Shown: positions 29,082 through 38,575, counted from the stretch's first letter. The stretch: DNA of 64,000 bases from Planctomycetota bacterium (GCA_003576905.1 QEVG01000015.1:28542-92541); one strand, 5' to 3'. Program-made: numbers and translations. The notes: generated by a model from the sequence alone, not told the origin.

Positions 29082-32000
29082 ATGGCCAAGACCGAATCGA
29101 AATCGTACACGCCCTCGGAGCATGAGCCGCGCATTTTCGAAATGTGGGTGAAGGGCGGCTTTTTTCACCCCTCGCCCGATGACCGCCCGGCGGGCCAGCG
29201 CTTCAGCATGGTCATCCCTCCGCCAAACGTGACCGGCGCGCTGCACCTGGGCCACGCCCTGAACAACACGCTTCAGGACATCCTCATCCGCCACAAGCGG
29301 ATGCAGGGGTGCAACACCTTCTGGCTGGTGGGGACGGATCACGCCGGCATCGCCACGCAGGCGACGGTGGAGAAGACCATCCGCAAGGAGGAGGGCAAGA
29401 GCCGCCACGACCTGGGCCGCGAGGAACTGGTCAAGCGCATCTGGCAGTGGAAGGAAAAGTTCGGCGGGCGGATCGTCGAGCAACTCAAGCTGATGGGCTG
29501 CTCCTGCGACTACGAGCGCGAGCGGTTCACGCTGGACGAAGGCTGCGCCAAAGCCGTCCGCGAGACGTTCTTCAAGATGTTCCGCGACGGGCTGATCTAC
29601 CGCGGCAAGCGGCTGGTGAACTGGGACACGCAGCTTCAGACCGCCGTGGCGGACGACGAGGTGTATCACGAGACGGTGAAGGGGCACTTCTACCACTTCA
29701 AGTATCCGATCAAAGATGCCAAGCCCGGTGAGCCGACGCACGTGCACATCGCCACGACGCGGCCGGAGACGATGCTGGCGGATACGGCGGTGGCGGTGCA
29801 CCCGGAACCGGACGCGGCGCTGGAGGTGGCGGAGACACAGCTTCAAGTGAAACTCCGCGAGGCGAGCGAAAAGGAAAAGCCCGCGATCCAGTCGCAGCTT
29901 GAGGACATCGCCGAGCGGAAGACATCGCTCCTGCCGACCCTGCTCAAACTGCGCGACATGGCGAAGGCCGGGCGGATGATTCTGCTGCCGCTAGTGAACC
30001 GGGAGATTCCGCTGATCTGCGACGAGTGGGCCGACCCGGCACTGGGGACGGGCTGCGTGAAGATCACACCGGGGCACGACTTCAACGACTACGAGGTCGG
30101 CAAGCGGCACGACCTGCCGGTCATCAACATGATGACGCCCGACGGCCGCGTGAATGAAAACGGCGGGCCGTACAAGGACATGAAGCTCGCCGACGCGAGG
30201 AAGAAGGTGGTGGAGGATCTGGAGTCCCTCGGCCTCGTGGAGAAGATCGAGGATCGCCAGATCGACCTCGCCCACTCGGATCGCAGCAACACGCCGATCG
30301 AGCCATACCTGTCGGACCAGTGGTTCGTGAAGATGGGCGACCTGGAGCCGCAGCACGCGGCGAAGATCGAGGGGCTGCATGGCGCGCCGGGCTTGGCGCA
30401 GATGGCTATCGACGCGGTGAAGAGCGGACTGGTGAAATTCCACCCCGATCGCTACGCAAAGACGTACATCGACTGGCTGAGCGAAAAACGAGACTGGTGC
30501 ATTAGTCGCCAACTCTGGTGGGGACATCGAATCCCGGTGTGGCACGTGAACCTGAAAATGCAGGCTGTGCATAGCAGCAGTGAGGCGGTTCATGAGCAGA
30601 ATGGGCTCGTCGGTGAACTGCGTACCGCACTTGATGAGCTTGAGCAAGTAGCCTCATGCCAAGGCTCGTACTGTCTATGGGCTGATCCAGAGTCTCCTCC
30701 GAATTCATGTTTCATCGCCACGCGGTCGCCCTTGGCGGATCAAATTCTTCGTAGGTGGCTCGATGAAATTGGCTCAGGACTTGATCCGGTCAGTCAATAT
30801 CATGCAGCGTTCCAGTCTTTGCGAGCGTGCATTCGCAAGCTTGATCAAGACTCCGACGTCCTCGACACATGGTTCAGTTCCGCCCTCTGGCCGCATTCGA
30901 CGTTGGGTTGGCCGAATGGGGAGTGCAAAGCTCCAGCTTTGCACTCCGGGGAAAGCAAAGCTGGAGCTTTGCGCTCCCCGGGCGACCTGCTGAGCTACTA
31001 CTACCCCACATCCGTTCTCTCCACCGCGCGCGAGATCATCACTCTCTGGGTCGCCCGAATGGTCATCACCGGGCTTTACAACGTAGGCGAAGTGCCCTTC
31101 AAGGATGTCGTGATCCACCCGGTCATTCAAGATGGCCAGGGCCGCAAGATGTCCAAGACGCTGGGCAACGGCGTCGATCCCGTGGACATCATCGAGGAGT
31201 ACGGCGCCGACGCCCTGCGCTATACGCTCGCGGAACTCGCCACTGAGACGCAGGACATCCGCCTTCCGGTGAAGCCCAAGAAACTGCCCGACGGGCGGAC
31301 CATCAATGTCAGCGAGAAGTTCGAAAAGGGCCGCAACTTCTGCAACAAGCTCTGGCAGGCGTCGACCGGCTTCGTCCTCGCGAATCTGGAGGGGTATTCG
31401 CCACAGCCGCTCGACCCGAAGGAGATCGGGCTGGTAGATCGCTGGATACTCTCGCGGCTGACGGCCTGCCAGCAGGAGGTGGACCGCGCGCTGGAGAAGT
31501 TCCGCTTCAGCGAGGCGGTGGGTGCGATGTATCGCTTCATGTGGGACGAGTACTGCTCCTGGTACATCGAGATGACCAAGCCGAGGCTCAGCGATCAGGC
31601 CCCGGTATTTGTTCAGAATGACGGCGCGGCGAGCCTGGCACAATCTTCACCGACCGGCTCACTGTCGCGGCGGGCCTCGGCGCAGCAGACGTTGGTCTAC
31701 GTCCTCGACCAGCTCCTGCGGATGCTGCACCCGGTCATTCCGTTCGTGACCGAGGCGATCTGGGCCGAGTTGAACAAGGCCGCGCCGCGGCGCGGCCTGC
31801 GCGAACTGCGCGAGGCGGAGGCGCATCTTGTGGCGGCCGCATGGCCGAAGGCGGACGCCGCCTTGCGCGACGAAGCGCTGGAAGCGCAGATGGCGGACGT
31901 GCAGGACGTCATCCGCAGCGTGCGGGACATCCGCACGGTCGTGAACGATTATCGCGGCCGCGCCAAACAGCCCTCGGTACGCGCGCTGCCAAGCGTGACG

Positions 32001-32372
32001 GTCCGCGCGACGCCGCAAATCTGCGAGGTGCTCACGCGTTTTTCGGATTTCCTCCGGCCGCTCGCGGGGTGCGATGCGCTGGTCGTCGCGCCCGACGCGG
32101 CGAAGCCGGCCGCGGCGATGAGCAGGTTATGCGGCGGCGTGCAGGTCTACGCGCCGGTAGGGGACCTGGTGGACCTGGCGGAGGTTCGTCGGACGGACGA
32201 AGCCCGGCTGGAGGAGCTGCGCGGGGTGCTTTCGCGCGAAAGTGCGCGATTGTCGAATGAGGATTTCGTGCGCCGCGCGGATCCGGGCATCGTGGAAGCG
32301 GCGCGTGCCCGGGCGGCCGAGCTTTCTGAGCAGATACGGCTGCTGGAATCGCATTTGTCCGAGGCGGGCTGA
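29082..32372 (+). CDS. valS: Valyl-tRNA synthetase with extra insertions
   Basis: ValS charges tRNA-Val and hydrolyses mischarged Thr. The ATG at 29082 starts the normal N-terminus; the product is 1096 residues against about 880-950 usually. Class I motifs are intact: HLGH in PPNVTGALHLGHALNNT and KMSK in GRKMSKTLGNGVDP (about 688-691), plus DTWFSSALWPHSTLGWP. The extra length comes from a charged insertion in the editing domain (around 29815-29970), a longer segment before DVLDTWFSS (around 30550-30850, with visibly lower GC), and about 17 residues encoded by a palindromic repeat (30920-30979). The C-terminal coiled-coil tRNA-binding arm (about 1030-1096) is present. All insertions are in frame. 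Confidence 0.95.
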   Translation: MAKTESKSYTPSEHEPRIFEMWVKGGFFHPSPDDRPAGQRFSMVIPPPNVTGALHLGHALNNTLQDILIRHKRMQGCNTFWLVGTDHAGIATQATVEKTIRKEEGKSRHDLGREELVKRIWQWKEKFGGRIVEQLKLMGCSCDYERERFTLDEGCAKAVRETFFKMFRDGLIYRGKRLVNWDTQLQTAVADDEVYHETVKGHFYHFKYPIKDAKPGEPTHVHIATTRPETMLADTAVAVHPEPDAALEVAETQLQVKLREASEKEKPAIQSQLEDIAERKTSLLPTLLKLRDMAKAGRMILLPLVNREIPLICDEWADPALGTGCVKITPGHDFNDYEVGKRHDLPVINMMTPDGRVNENGGPYKDMKLADARKKVVEDLESLGLVEKIEDRQIDLAHSDRSNTPIEPYLSDQWFVKMGDLEPQHAAKIEGLHGAPGLAQMAIDAVKSGLVKFHPDRYAKTYIDWLSEKRDWCISRQLWWGHRIPVWHVNLKMQAVHSSSEAVHEQNGLVGELRTALDELEQVASCQGSYCLWADPESPPNSCFIATRSPLADQILRRWLDEIGSGLDPVSQYHAAFQSLRACIRKLDQDSDVLDTWFSSALWPHSTLGWPNGECKAPALHSGESKAGALRSPGDLLSYYYPTSVLSTAREIITLWVARMVITGLYNVGEVPFKDVVIHPVIQDGQGRKMSKTLGNGVDPVDIIEEYGADALRYTLAELATETQDIRLPVKPKKLPDGRTINVSEKFEKGRNFCNKLWQASTGFVLANLEGYSPQPLDPKEIGLVDRWILSRLTACQQEVDRALEKFRFSEAVGAMYRFMWDEYCSWYIEMTKPRLSDQAPVFVQNDGAASLAQSSPTGSLSRRASAQQTLVYVLDQLLRMLHPVIPFVTEAIWAELNKAAPRRGLRELREAEAHLVAAAWPKADAALRDEALEAQMADVQDVIRSVRDIRTVVNDYRGRAKQPSVRALPSVTVRATPQICEVLTRFSDFLRPLAGCDALVVAPDAAKPAAAMSRLCGGVQVYAPVGDLVDLAEVRRTDEARLEELRGVLSRESARLSNEDFVRRADPGIVEAARARAAELSEQIRLLESHLSEAG
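30920..30979. repeat. Tandem palindromic repeat elements inside valS
   Basis: Two adjacent palindromes lie in the coding sequence. GGAGTGCAAAGC (30920-30931) and GCTTTGCACTCC (30936-30947) form a perfect 12-base inverted repeat with a four-base spacer. The second runs 30948-30961 and 30966-30979 around TGGA, with two mismatches in 14 pairs. Both share the AAAGC/GCTTT core. They add about 17 residues in frame between LGWP and DLLSYYYPTSVL, positions that are close together in ordinary ValS. Confidence 0.85.
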
Positions 32373-32375
32373 TAC

Positions 32376-32402
32376 AAATCGCGCGGCGGCCGCGCGCGAT
32401 TT
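32376..32402 (+). terminator. Hairpin after valS, probable terminator
   Basis: AAATCGCGCG (32376-32385) pairs perfectly with CGCGCGATTT (32393-32402) around a seven-base loop, starting four bases after the valS stop. The 3' arm ends in TTT but no longer T-run follows. Confidence 0.45.
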
Positions 32403-32654
32403 GGGAAAACGACGATTATGGGTGCGTAATTTTGCGCGAAAGCGCGCCGTTAAAGGCCAAGTGAGGCGATGTGCGGAGGATGCGTGCGCGTTGTCAAGGG
32501 CAAAATCCGTATTTCGGGGGGCGTGGGGAGCTGCGCGGCGGCGTGGCATGGCGCCGTGACACGAATCGGGGCGGAGCGGGCGCGCGGGTGTGGTTGCGAA
32601 AACCCGGAGAATTGGATAGGCTCGGGGACCGGTCAGGTTGGAGGTGCCGCCGCC

Positions 32655-33053
32655 ATGGAATTGCGCATGGATCTGTCCCGAATCGTGATTCACGATTCGA
32701 GCGAGCAGCAGATCATCTTCCTGCGTGAGCGCGGCGGGCACCGCGAGTTCCCCATCGTGATCGGCGACGCGGAAGCGTGCGCAATCGACCGCCGCCTGAA
32801 GGGATATAAGCGGGCGCGGCCGATGACGCACGACCTGATGTCGGACATCATCGAGGGCCTGCACGGGGAGCTCGAAAAAATTGTCATCAATGACTTGAAG
32901 AACCATACGTTCTACGCCAAACTTGTCGTTCGTTGCCGCGGCGAGGTGATCGAGATAGACTCTCGCCCCTCGGATGCCATCGCCCTGGGCGTGGCGAACG
33001 AGACGCCGATATTCGTAAGCGAACACGTTCTGCGTGAAGTGTGCCAATCCTAG
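32655..33053 (+). CDS. Bifunctional nuclease (BFN/DUF151) family protein
   Basis: The ATG at 32655 is favoured by GGAGGTG eight bases upstream (32640-32646) and gives 132 residues; the longer frame from 32469 adds a non-conserved Cys/Gly-rich stretch. The protein shows the BFN signature order: IVIHDSSEQQIIFLRER, FPIVIGDAEACAIDRRLKG, RPMTHDLMSDIIEGL, FYAKLVV and IDSRPSDAIALGV. The family is widespread in bacteria and plants and has reported nuclease activity in some members; the role here is unknown. It lies between valS and a GHMP kinase. Confidence 0.85.
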   Translation: MELRMDLSRIVIHDSSEQQIIFLRERGGHREFPIVIGDAEACAIDRRLKGYKRARPMTHDLMSDIIEGLHGELEKIVINDLKNHTFYAKLVVRCRGEVIEIDSRPSDAIALGVANETPIFVSEHVLREVCQS

Positions 33054-33101
33054 CGATGGGTGTCACTCCGCGGGCTGAAATCTTCTGACAAGCAAGTGTC
33101 C

Positions 33102-34541
33102 ATGATTCAATCCACAGACTGCTGTGCGTCGTCGCCTCGGTTTCGGACGCATTTCCAGACCGCCGCGACCGAACATCCGCGCGTGGGAGATCGCGCCGCC
33201 GTGAGCCGGGCGCCCGCCGTTGTCGACGTGATGGGCGGCATCTGCGAAGAGGGCGGCTCGCTGGTGCTCACGGCCACGCTGGGCATCGCCGTGCGCATCG
33301 GCTGCTGGCAGACCCAGGGACGAGAACTGACGATCCGTTTCCACGGGCCCTCCGATGACGGAACGCCGCGCACTTTCGCGATGCCGATGGCGTCGCTGGG
33401 AGCGGGCGAGCCGATCGGCGGGGCGGTTCTGGCGGCCTGCACGCGCGCGAACGCCGCGTGGGCAGCGCCGATCTGCCTGGCCGTGCATCGGGCGATTCAC
33501 GAGGAAGCGATTCCGCGGCCGGCGGGCGGGCTGATGGTGCTCGTCCACTCGGACTTCCCGGCGGGCTCGGACCTGGGTTCGCCCTGCGCGACGGCCGCGG
33601 CGGTGATTGACGCCCTGGCCAGGCTCTTCGGGGTCGAGATCGACCGGTTTCGGCGTGCGGCGATCGCGGCGCACAGCGTGTCGGTGATCACCGGCATGCC
33701 GCGGTTGCGCATCGCGATGACCTCGCTGTGCGGCGCTCCGGACGGCTCACTGCTTCAGCTCCGGTTCCTGCCGCAGTTTTCGTGTGAGCCGCTGGCGCTG
33801 CCGGCGGGAGTGACCATTTCCGCCGTCCGCACGACCCTGGCGCGGCCGACGACGATCGAGCGTATCCAGGAGACGCGGCTCTGCGCCGAGATGGGCACGC
33901 GGATGATTCACGAGCTTCGCCGGAAGGAAGCGGCCGCCGCCGACGCGCGAACCGCGCATCTCGCGGCGATCACTCCGGCGGAATACGTCGAGCGGTACAG
34001 GGACCAGTTGCCGAGCAAGATCACGGCGCAGGCGTTCGTCGCGAGGTTCGGCGAGGTGCGCGGGCTGGACCCCGCAACGAATCCCAGGGAAGTGTACAAG
34101 GTCCGTTCGCGGGCCGAGCATCATATCTACGAGAACCGGCGCGTACACGATTTCGTCACGAACATCGTGCGGGCCCGGCGGACGCCCTCCCCCGAATCGC
34201 TGATTCAGGCGGGCGAGCTGATGTACGCGTCGCACTGGAGCCACAGCCAGCGCTGCGGCATCGGCGGCGTGGAATCGGACAAGCTGGTGCATTTCATCCG
34301 CCAGCGCGGGGCCAAGGACGGGCTGTTCGGCGCGAAGGTGACCGGCGGCGGCGAGGGCGGGGAGATCGTCGTGCTGATGCGCGACGACGATGCCTCTCGT
34401 GCGGCACTCGCGGCGGCGGTCGAGGACGCCGGGGCGGCCTGCGGCCGGCCGATCGAGGTTTTTCACGGCTCTCTCGCCGGGCTGGAATACTTCGAGCCGA
34501 CCGAAATGGCCGACCTGCTTGGCGCGCCGGCCGCGGTCTGA
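33102..34541 (+). CDS. GHMP-family sugar kinase, L-arabinokinase/galactokinase-like
   Basis: The N-terminal motif RAPAVVDVMGGICEEGGSLVL matches the PGRLDVMGGIADYSGSLVL pattern of L-arabinokinases and galactokinases. GHMP motif 2 is PAGSDLGSPCATAAA and motif 3 is GLFGAKVTGGGEGGEIVVL. The likely reaction is phosphorylation of a free sugar at C1 to feed nucleotide-sugar synthesis; the exact sugar cannot be read from sequence. The start is uncertain: the ATG at 33102 (479 residues) and a GTG at 33060 both lack good ribosome sites. The middle of the protein (about 290-400) is unusually helical and charged for galactokinase. It converges on a NeuC-like gene. Confidence 0.75.
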   Translation: MIQSTDCCASSPRFRTHFQTAATEHPRVGDRAAVSRAPAVVDVMGGICEEGGSLVLTATLGIAVRIGCWQTQGRELTIRFHGPSDDGTPRTFAMPMASLGAGEPIGGAVLAACTRANAAWAAPICLAVHRAIHEEAIPRPAGGLMVLVHSDFPAGSDLGSPCATAAAVIDALARLFGVEIDRFRRAAIAAHSVSVITGMPRLRIAMTSLCGAPDGSLLQLRFLPQFSCEPLALPAGVTISAVRTTLARPTTIERIQETRLCAEMGTRMIHELRRKEAAAADARTAHLAAITPAEYVERYRDQLPSKITAQAFVARFGEVRGLDPATNPREVYKVRSRAEHHIYENRRVHDFVTNIVRARRTPSPESLIQAGELMYASHWSHSQRCGIGGVESDKLVHFIRQRGAKDGLFGAKVTGGGEGGEIVVLMRDDDASRAALAAAVEDAGAACGRPIEVFHGSLAGLEYFEPTEMADLLGAPAAV

Positions 34542-34611
34542 AGCGTTCCCTGCACGTCTTCGTCGTCCTGCTGTCGTGAGACCGCGCCCGACGATTCCCA
34601 TCGAAGAAATG

Positions 34612-35877
34612 TCATACGTGCGACAACGGCCATTTCTTGCGCAGAAGCACGGCCGGACCGGGCAGCCCGCGCAGCGCGTCCACGATGCGCCGAGCCGCGC
34701 CGCCGTCGCCCCAGGGGTTCACCAGGCTTGAGAGGCCGTCGCGGAAGGCCGGCTCGAGGGCCGTCTTCAGGGCGGAGGCGATCCGCGAACGATCGGCCGG
34801 GACATCGAGCACATTGGCCGCCCGTACGCGGCCGGCCTGGCGGTCGCCGATGTTGATGACCGGAATCCGGAACGATGCGGACTCGATGATGCCCGCGCTG
34901 GAGTTTCCGACGAGGACCGCGGCGGAAGCGAGCAGGCTCCAGAAGTCGCGCTGGGAAAGGCTGGAGACGACGGCGAGGCGCGGCCGGGAGGCGGCGAGGG
35001 CGCGCCACGCGGCGGCGATGGCCTCGCGCCCGGCGTCGGCATTTGGATCGACGACGAGCAGGTTCAGGTCGAGCGGGGCGAGGGCGGCGGCGATCTCGCC
35101 GACCTGTGCGGCGGGGTGCGTGTCAGTGAGCGTTTCAGGGTGATAGACGACGACGGCTGTCGGGCGCGCGGGATCCAGCCCGAAGCGCGGGAGAAGCTCG
35201 CCGGGAGGCTCTGCGATGAATGCGGAGAGGGCGTCGAGGGCCAGCGCGCCGACGGCGTGAGTGCGCCAGGGTTCCTCGCCCATGCACGCGATGCGCTCGG
35301 CGTGGCCGGGAAGGGCGGGGAAATGCACGTGGGCCAGCTTGGTGATGGCATGGCGGCATTGCTCGTCGTAAGCGCCCTCGGTGGCGTCGCCGCCGTGCAG
35401 GTGTGCGATGGGGGTCTTGTGGATCAGCGCGGCCAGGGCGGCGGCCAGCATTTCGGTGCGGTCGCCGAGAACGAACACGAGGCCGGGCTGGGTGGCGGCA
35501 AGGGCGGAGGAGAATGCGATGACAGCGCGTCCGGCAGTGTCAGCGATCTGACGCGGCTCGTCGCCGGAGACAAGATGATCGACCGGCACGACGCGCACGC
35601 GCGGGTCGGCGGAAATGCCGTGGATCGTCGCGCCGTAGGCGGCGGAGAGGTGCGTGCCGCCGGCAAGGCAAAGAACATCAAGTCCGGCGTCCGCGAGGGC
35701 GGCCAGGAGCGGGCCATAAATGCCGGAGTCGGCGCGGCTGGTGGAAATACAGGCGACGCGGCGCAGCCAGGCAGGCAGATCGGGCGAAGGCTCGTGCACC
35801 CGGCAGGCGGGAGAAGCATCAAGAGAAAAAGGGGCGTAAGGCATGACCGGCCATTCGCCGGCGGCAGTGCGCGTCAT
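34612..35877 (-). CDS. UDP-N-acetylglucosamine 2-epimerase, hydrolysing NeuC-like
   Basis: NeuC-type enzymes convert UDP-GlcNAc (or UDP-diNAcBac) to a free mannosamine-type sugar for sialic, legionaminic or related nonulosonic acids. The 421-residue protein has the expected blocks: STSRADSGIYGPLLAAL, LAGGTHLSAAYG, FVLGDRTEMLAAALAAL, IAHLHGGDATEGAYDEQCRHAITKLAHVHF, VYHPETLTD and VGNSSAGIIESASFRIPVINIGDRQAGR. A non-conserved N-terminal ~38 residues suggests the true start may be later. Its start overlaps the stop of the upstream TPR membrane gene by four bases. No neuB or neuA is visible, so the final product is uncertain. Confidence 0.82.
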   Translation of the reverse strand: MTRTAAGEWPVMPYAPFSLDASPACRVHEPSPDLPAWLRRVACISTSRADSGIYGPLLAALADAGLDVLCLAGGTHLSAAYGATIHGISADPRVRVVPVDHLVSGDEPRQIADTAGRAVIAFSSALAATQPGLVFVLGDRTEMLAAALAALIHKTPIAHLHGGDATEGAYDEQCRHAITKLAHVHFPALPGHAERIACMGEEPWRTHAVGALALDALSAFIAEPPGELLPRFGLDPARPTAVVVYHPETLTDTHPAAQVGEIAAALAPLDLNLLVVDPNADAGREAIAAAWRALAASRPRLAVVSSLSQRDFWSLLASAAVLVGNSSAGIIESASFRIPVINIGDRQAGRVRAANVLDVPADRSRIASALKTALEPAFRDGLSSLVNPWGDGGAARRIVDALRGLPGPAVLLRKKWPLSHV

Positions 35878-37112
35878 TCAATCCGGACCCGCGCCGGCGG
35901 CGCGTCGGGATCGTTGGCCAGTTCCTCGAGCCGTGCGAGCTGCGACCGCAGGGCGTCTGCCTGGGGCGAGTCCGGAAAGTTCGCGATGACCTTTCGGGCG
36001 AGCCCGACGGCTTCTATATATCGACCGTGCTTGACAAAGTCCATGATCTGGGCTTCGAGCTGCTGACGGATCTCGATCTGGGCATTGGTCTCAAGCGTGG
36101 GGACCTGCATGAGCAGCGCTTCGGACTCGGCGCAGCCGGGAAAACGCTCGATGAAGGTTCTCGCCGCGGCGAGGGCCTCTTCCCATCGCTTGCGAGAGAC
36201 GAAGCGCTGGACTTCGGCGTGCATGCGGCGGCGCTGTTCGTCCTGAAAGAGCTTGTGCTCGCGTTCGACACGCAGGAGGAGCTGACGGGCCTCGGCGGAA
36301 TCCGGATGGCGGTCCTTGAGCTGCTGGACAAGCTGTCGGGCCCGCTGCCAGGCCGCGATGGTCATCAAGTCCTCGATCTGTCGGGTAACCTCGGTGATGT
36401 CCTGCGATTCGAAGCGCTCGCGCTGGGATTCGATTTCGTCGACAAGCTGGTCGACGCGGGGGGACTGCGGGTACCGCGATCGCAGGGTGTCGAGAATCTG
36501 GCGAATCCGGGCGAAGTCGCCCTCGCGAGCCAGCTCGCGGATCGCGTCGGAGGCGTGTGACACGTCACGTTCCTCCGCGTGTTGGCGCTTGGAGCGCCGC
36601 TCCTCGTCGGAGAGAAGCGAATTGTCGCGGATGTCCTGAAGGACCTGAATCAGCTCCGTCCAGTGCGGAGTCGAGGGGCCCGGCTCCTGCGCAGATGGCG
36701 GGGGACTGCCATCCTGAATGGCCGGGTCCTGATCGAAGAGCGGCAGCGTGGCGTCGCCAAGCGACGTATCGGGCGGGGGATCGGCCTGCGGGCGGGCGGC
36801 CTGCGCCGTGCCGATTTCGTATTGGTACTTCTCGACACGAATGAGGGCCGCCTGGAGGCTGTCGAGATAGCGCAGCATCGCCGCCAGGCCGAATAGCAGC
36901 CCAGCCAGGCCGACGCCCAGGGCGAGATAGACGCCGAAGACGCCGACCGCGGCGATGTTTGATTCATCGGGGTTTCGCAGCGCGGGCATCACGCGCGCCA
37001 CGCCGCCGACAACGCACAGCGCGATGGACAGAATGCCGAGGCCGCGCAGAAAGCGGTCGGCGGGCAACTCCCGCTTCTGATCGGGCCGGGATGGTTCGGG
37101 CGTCTGGCTCAT
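35874..37112 (-). CDS. Membrane protein with tandem TPR-like repeats, unknown function
   Basis: The 412-residue protein has two predicted membrane segments (about 24-41 and 55-82) and a Pro-rich linker. A long helical part with repeated tetratricopeptide-like units follows, for example ARIRQILDTLRSRYPQSPRV, WQRARQLVQQLKDRHPDSAEA, WEEALAAARTFIERFPGCAES and YIEAVGLARKVIANFPDSPQA. Such proteins usually scaffold envelope complexes. It is translationally coupled to the NeuC-like epimerase (ATGA overlap), which hints at a joint role in surface-glycan assembly (inference). Confidence 0.7.
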   Translation of the reverse strand: MSQTPEPSRPDQKRELPADRFLRGLGILSIALCVVGGVARVMPALRNPDESNIAAVGVFGVYLALGVGLAGLLFGLAAMLRYLDSLQAALIRVEKYQYEIGTAQAARPQADPPPDTSLGDATLPLFDQDPAIQDGSPPPSAQEPGPSTPHWTELIQVLQDIRDNSLLSDEERRSKRQHAEERDVSHASDAIRELAREGDFARIRQILDTLRSRYPQSPRVDQLVDEIESQRERFESQDITEVTRQIEDLMTIAAWQRARQLVQQLKDRHPDSAEARQLLLRVEREHKLFQDEQRRRMHAEVQRFVSRKRWEEALAAARTFIERFPGCAESEALLMQVPTLETNAQIEIRQQLEAQIMDFVKHGRYIEAVGLARKVIANFPDSPQADALRSQLARLEELANDPDAPPARVRIE

Positions 37113-37285
37113 GCGAACCTGGAGGGCAGGTTTCCCGATGAGGGAAAAATCAACTCAGGCGGGTGCTTCGGTCCTTCTTAATGCTACACGCGGAACGATC
37201 TGAATCAAGACGAGGGCGGGGTTATGGGGCGAGGACGGGGTGTGCCAGCGGTGCGGAGCGTGCTCGGGTCCGGTAGCATGGGGCG

Positions 37286-38575
37286 ATGCACGATTGCAAT
37301 CGCGTGATCCTGCGAAGCCCGCACCGGCCGATTGACCGGGTCGTTCATCCGCCGGGCAGCAAGAGTCTCACGAACCGGGCCCTTCTGGCGGCCGCGCTGG
37401 GGCACGGAAGGTCCGAGGTGTCCGGGATTCTGCTGGCGGATGACACGCGGCACATGCTGAACTGCATCGAGGCGCTCGGCGTGCGGTGCCTGCCGGACGA
37501 GTCGCGTCGAAAGGTGCGAATCGAAGGTGGCTCCGGCTACTTTCCGAACGGCGAGGCGGAACTGTACTGCGGGAACGCGGGGACGGTGATTCGTTTTCTC
37601 ACGGCGGCGTGCGCGGCAAGCATCGGGGATTTCCTGCTTGACGGCGACGCGCGGATGCGCGAGCGCCCGATCGGGGACCTCGTGGACGGGCTTCGCGACC
37701 TCGGCGCGCAGATCGGCTACGGAATGGCCGAGGGATACTGTCCGCTGCGCGTGCAGGGCCGGGGGCTGCGCGGCGGCAGGGTGATCCTCGATCGGCCGGT
37801 ATCGAGCCAGTTTGTGTCGGCGATGCTGATGGCTGCACCGCTGGCGGCGGACGATGTAATGATCGACGTGTCGCGGGGGCTCCCCAGCGCGCCGTATGTC
37901 GCCATGACGCTCGCCGTCATGGATGCCTTCGGTGTGGCATCGATCGCCGATACGGCGGGGCGGTACATCGTGCCCGCGCCGCAGGCGTATCGGGCGGCGC
38001 GCTATGCGGTCGAGCCGGACGCCTCTGCGGCGTCGTACTTTTTTGCCGCCGCGGCGATCACGGGCGGGCGCGTCACGGTGGAGGGGCTGGGTTCGCGGAG
38101 TGTTCAGGGGGACATGGGCTTTGTCGGTGTTCTGGAGCGCATGGGCTGCCGCGTCGCGTCGGAGCCCGATCGGACGACGGTGACCGGTCCGCCGGAAGGG
38201 CGGCTGCGGGGCGTCGATGTGGATCTCAACGCGATGCCGGACGTGGCACAGACGCTGGCCGTGCTGGCCGCGTTTTCCGACGGGCCGACAACGATCCGCA
38301 ATGTGGCGAACCTGCGCGTGAAGGAAACGGACCGTCTCTGCGCGCTGGCGACCGAGCTTGGGCGGATGGGCGTATCGACCGAGGTGACGGGGGACGGCAT
38401 CTCAATCCGGCCCGGTGGGCCCCCCCGAGCGGCCGCGATCGAGACCTACGGCGATCATCGGATGGCGATGAGCTTTGCGCTTGCGGGTCTCCGGCTCGAC
38501 GGCGTGGAGATTATTAATCCCGCGTGCGTGAACAAGACCTTTCCGGGCTTTTTTGAGGAGTGGGCGCGATTTTGA
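37286..38575 (+). CDS. aroA: 3-phosphoshikimate 1-carboxyvinyltransferase (EPSP synthase)
   Basis: AroA joins phosphoenolpyruvate to shikimate-3-phosphate in the chorismate pathway. The 429-residue protein has the N-terminal PGSKSLTNRALLAAAL, the PEP-binding LYCGNAGTVIRFLTA, DGDARMRERPIGDL, SSQFVSAMLMAAP, and the C-terminal LRVKETDRL and YGDHRMAMSFALAGL. Length and motifs are typical. It is divergent from the TPR membrane gene with a 173-base gap, and no other aro gene is adjacent. Confidence 0.95.
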   Translation: MHDCNRVILRSPHRPIDRVVHPPGSKSLTNRALLAAALGHGRSEVSGILLADDTRHMLNCIEALGVRCLPDESRRKVRIEGGSGYFPNGEAELYCGNAGTVIRFLTAACAASIGDFLLDGDARMRERPIGDLVDGLRDLGAQIGYGMAEGYCPLRVQGRGLRGGRVILDRPVSSQFVSAMLMAAPLAADDVMIDVSRGLPSAPYVAMTLAVMDAFGVASIADTAGRYIVPAPQAYRAARYAVEPDASAASYFFAAAAITGGRVTVEGLGSRSVQGDMGFVGVLERMGCRVASEPDRTTVTGPPEGRLRGVDVDLNAMPDVAQTLAVLAAFSDGPTTIRNVANLRVKETDRLCALATELGRMGVSTEVTGDGISIRPGGPPRAAAIETYGDHRMAMSFALAGLRLDGVEIINPACVNKTFPGFFEEWARF

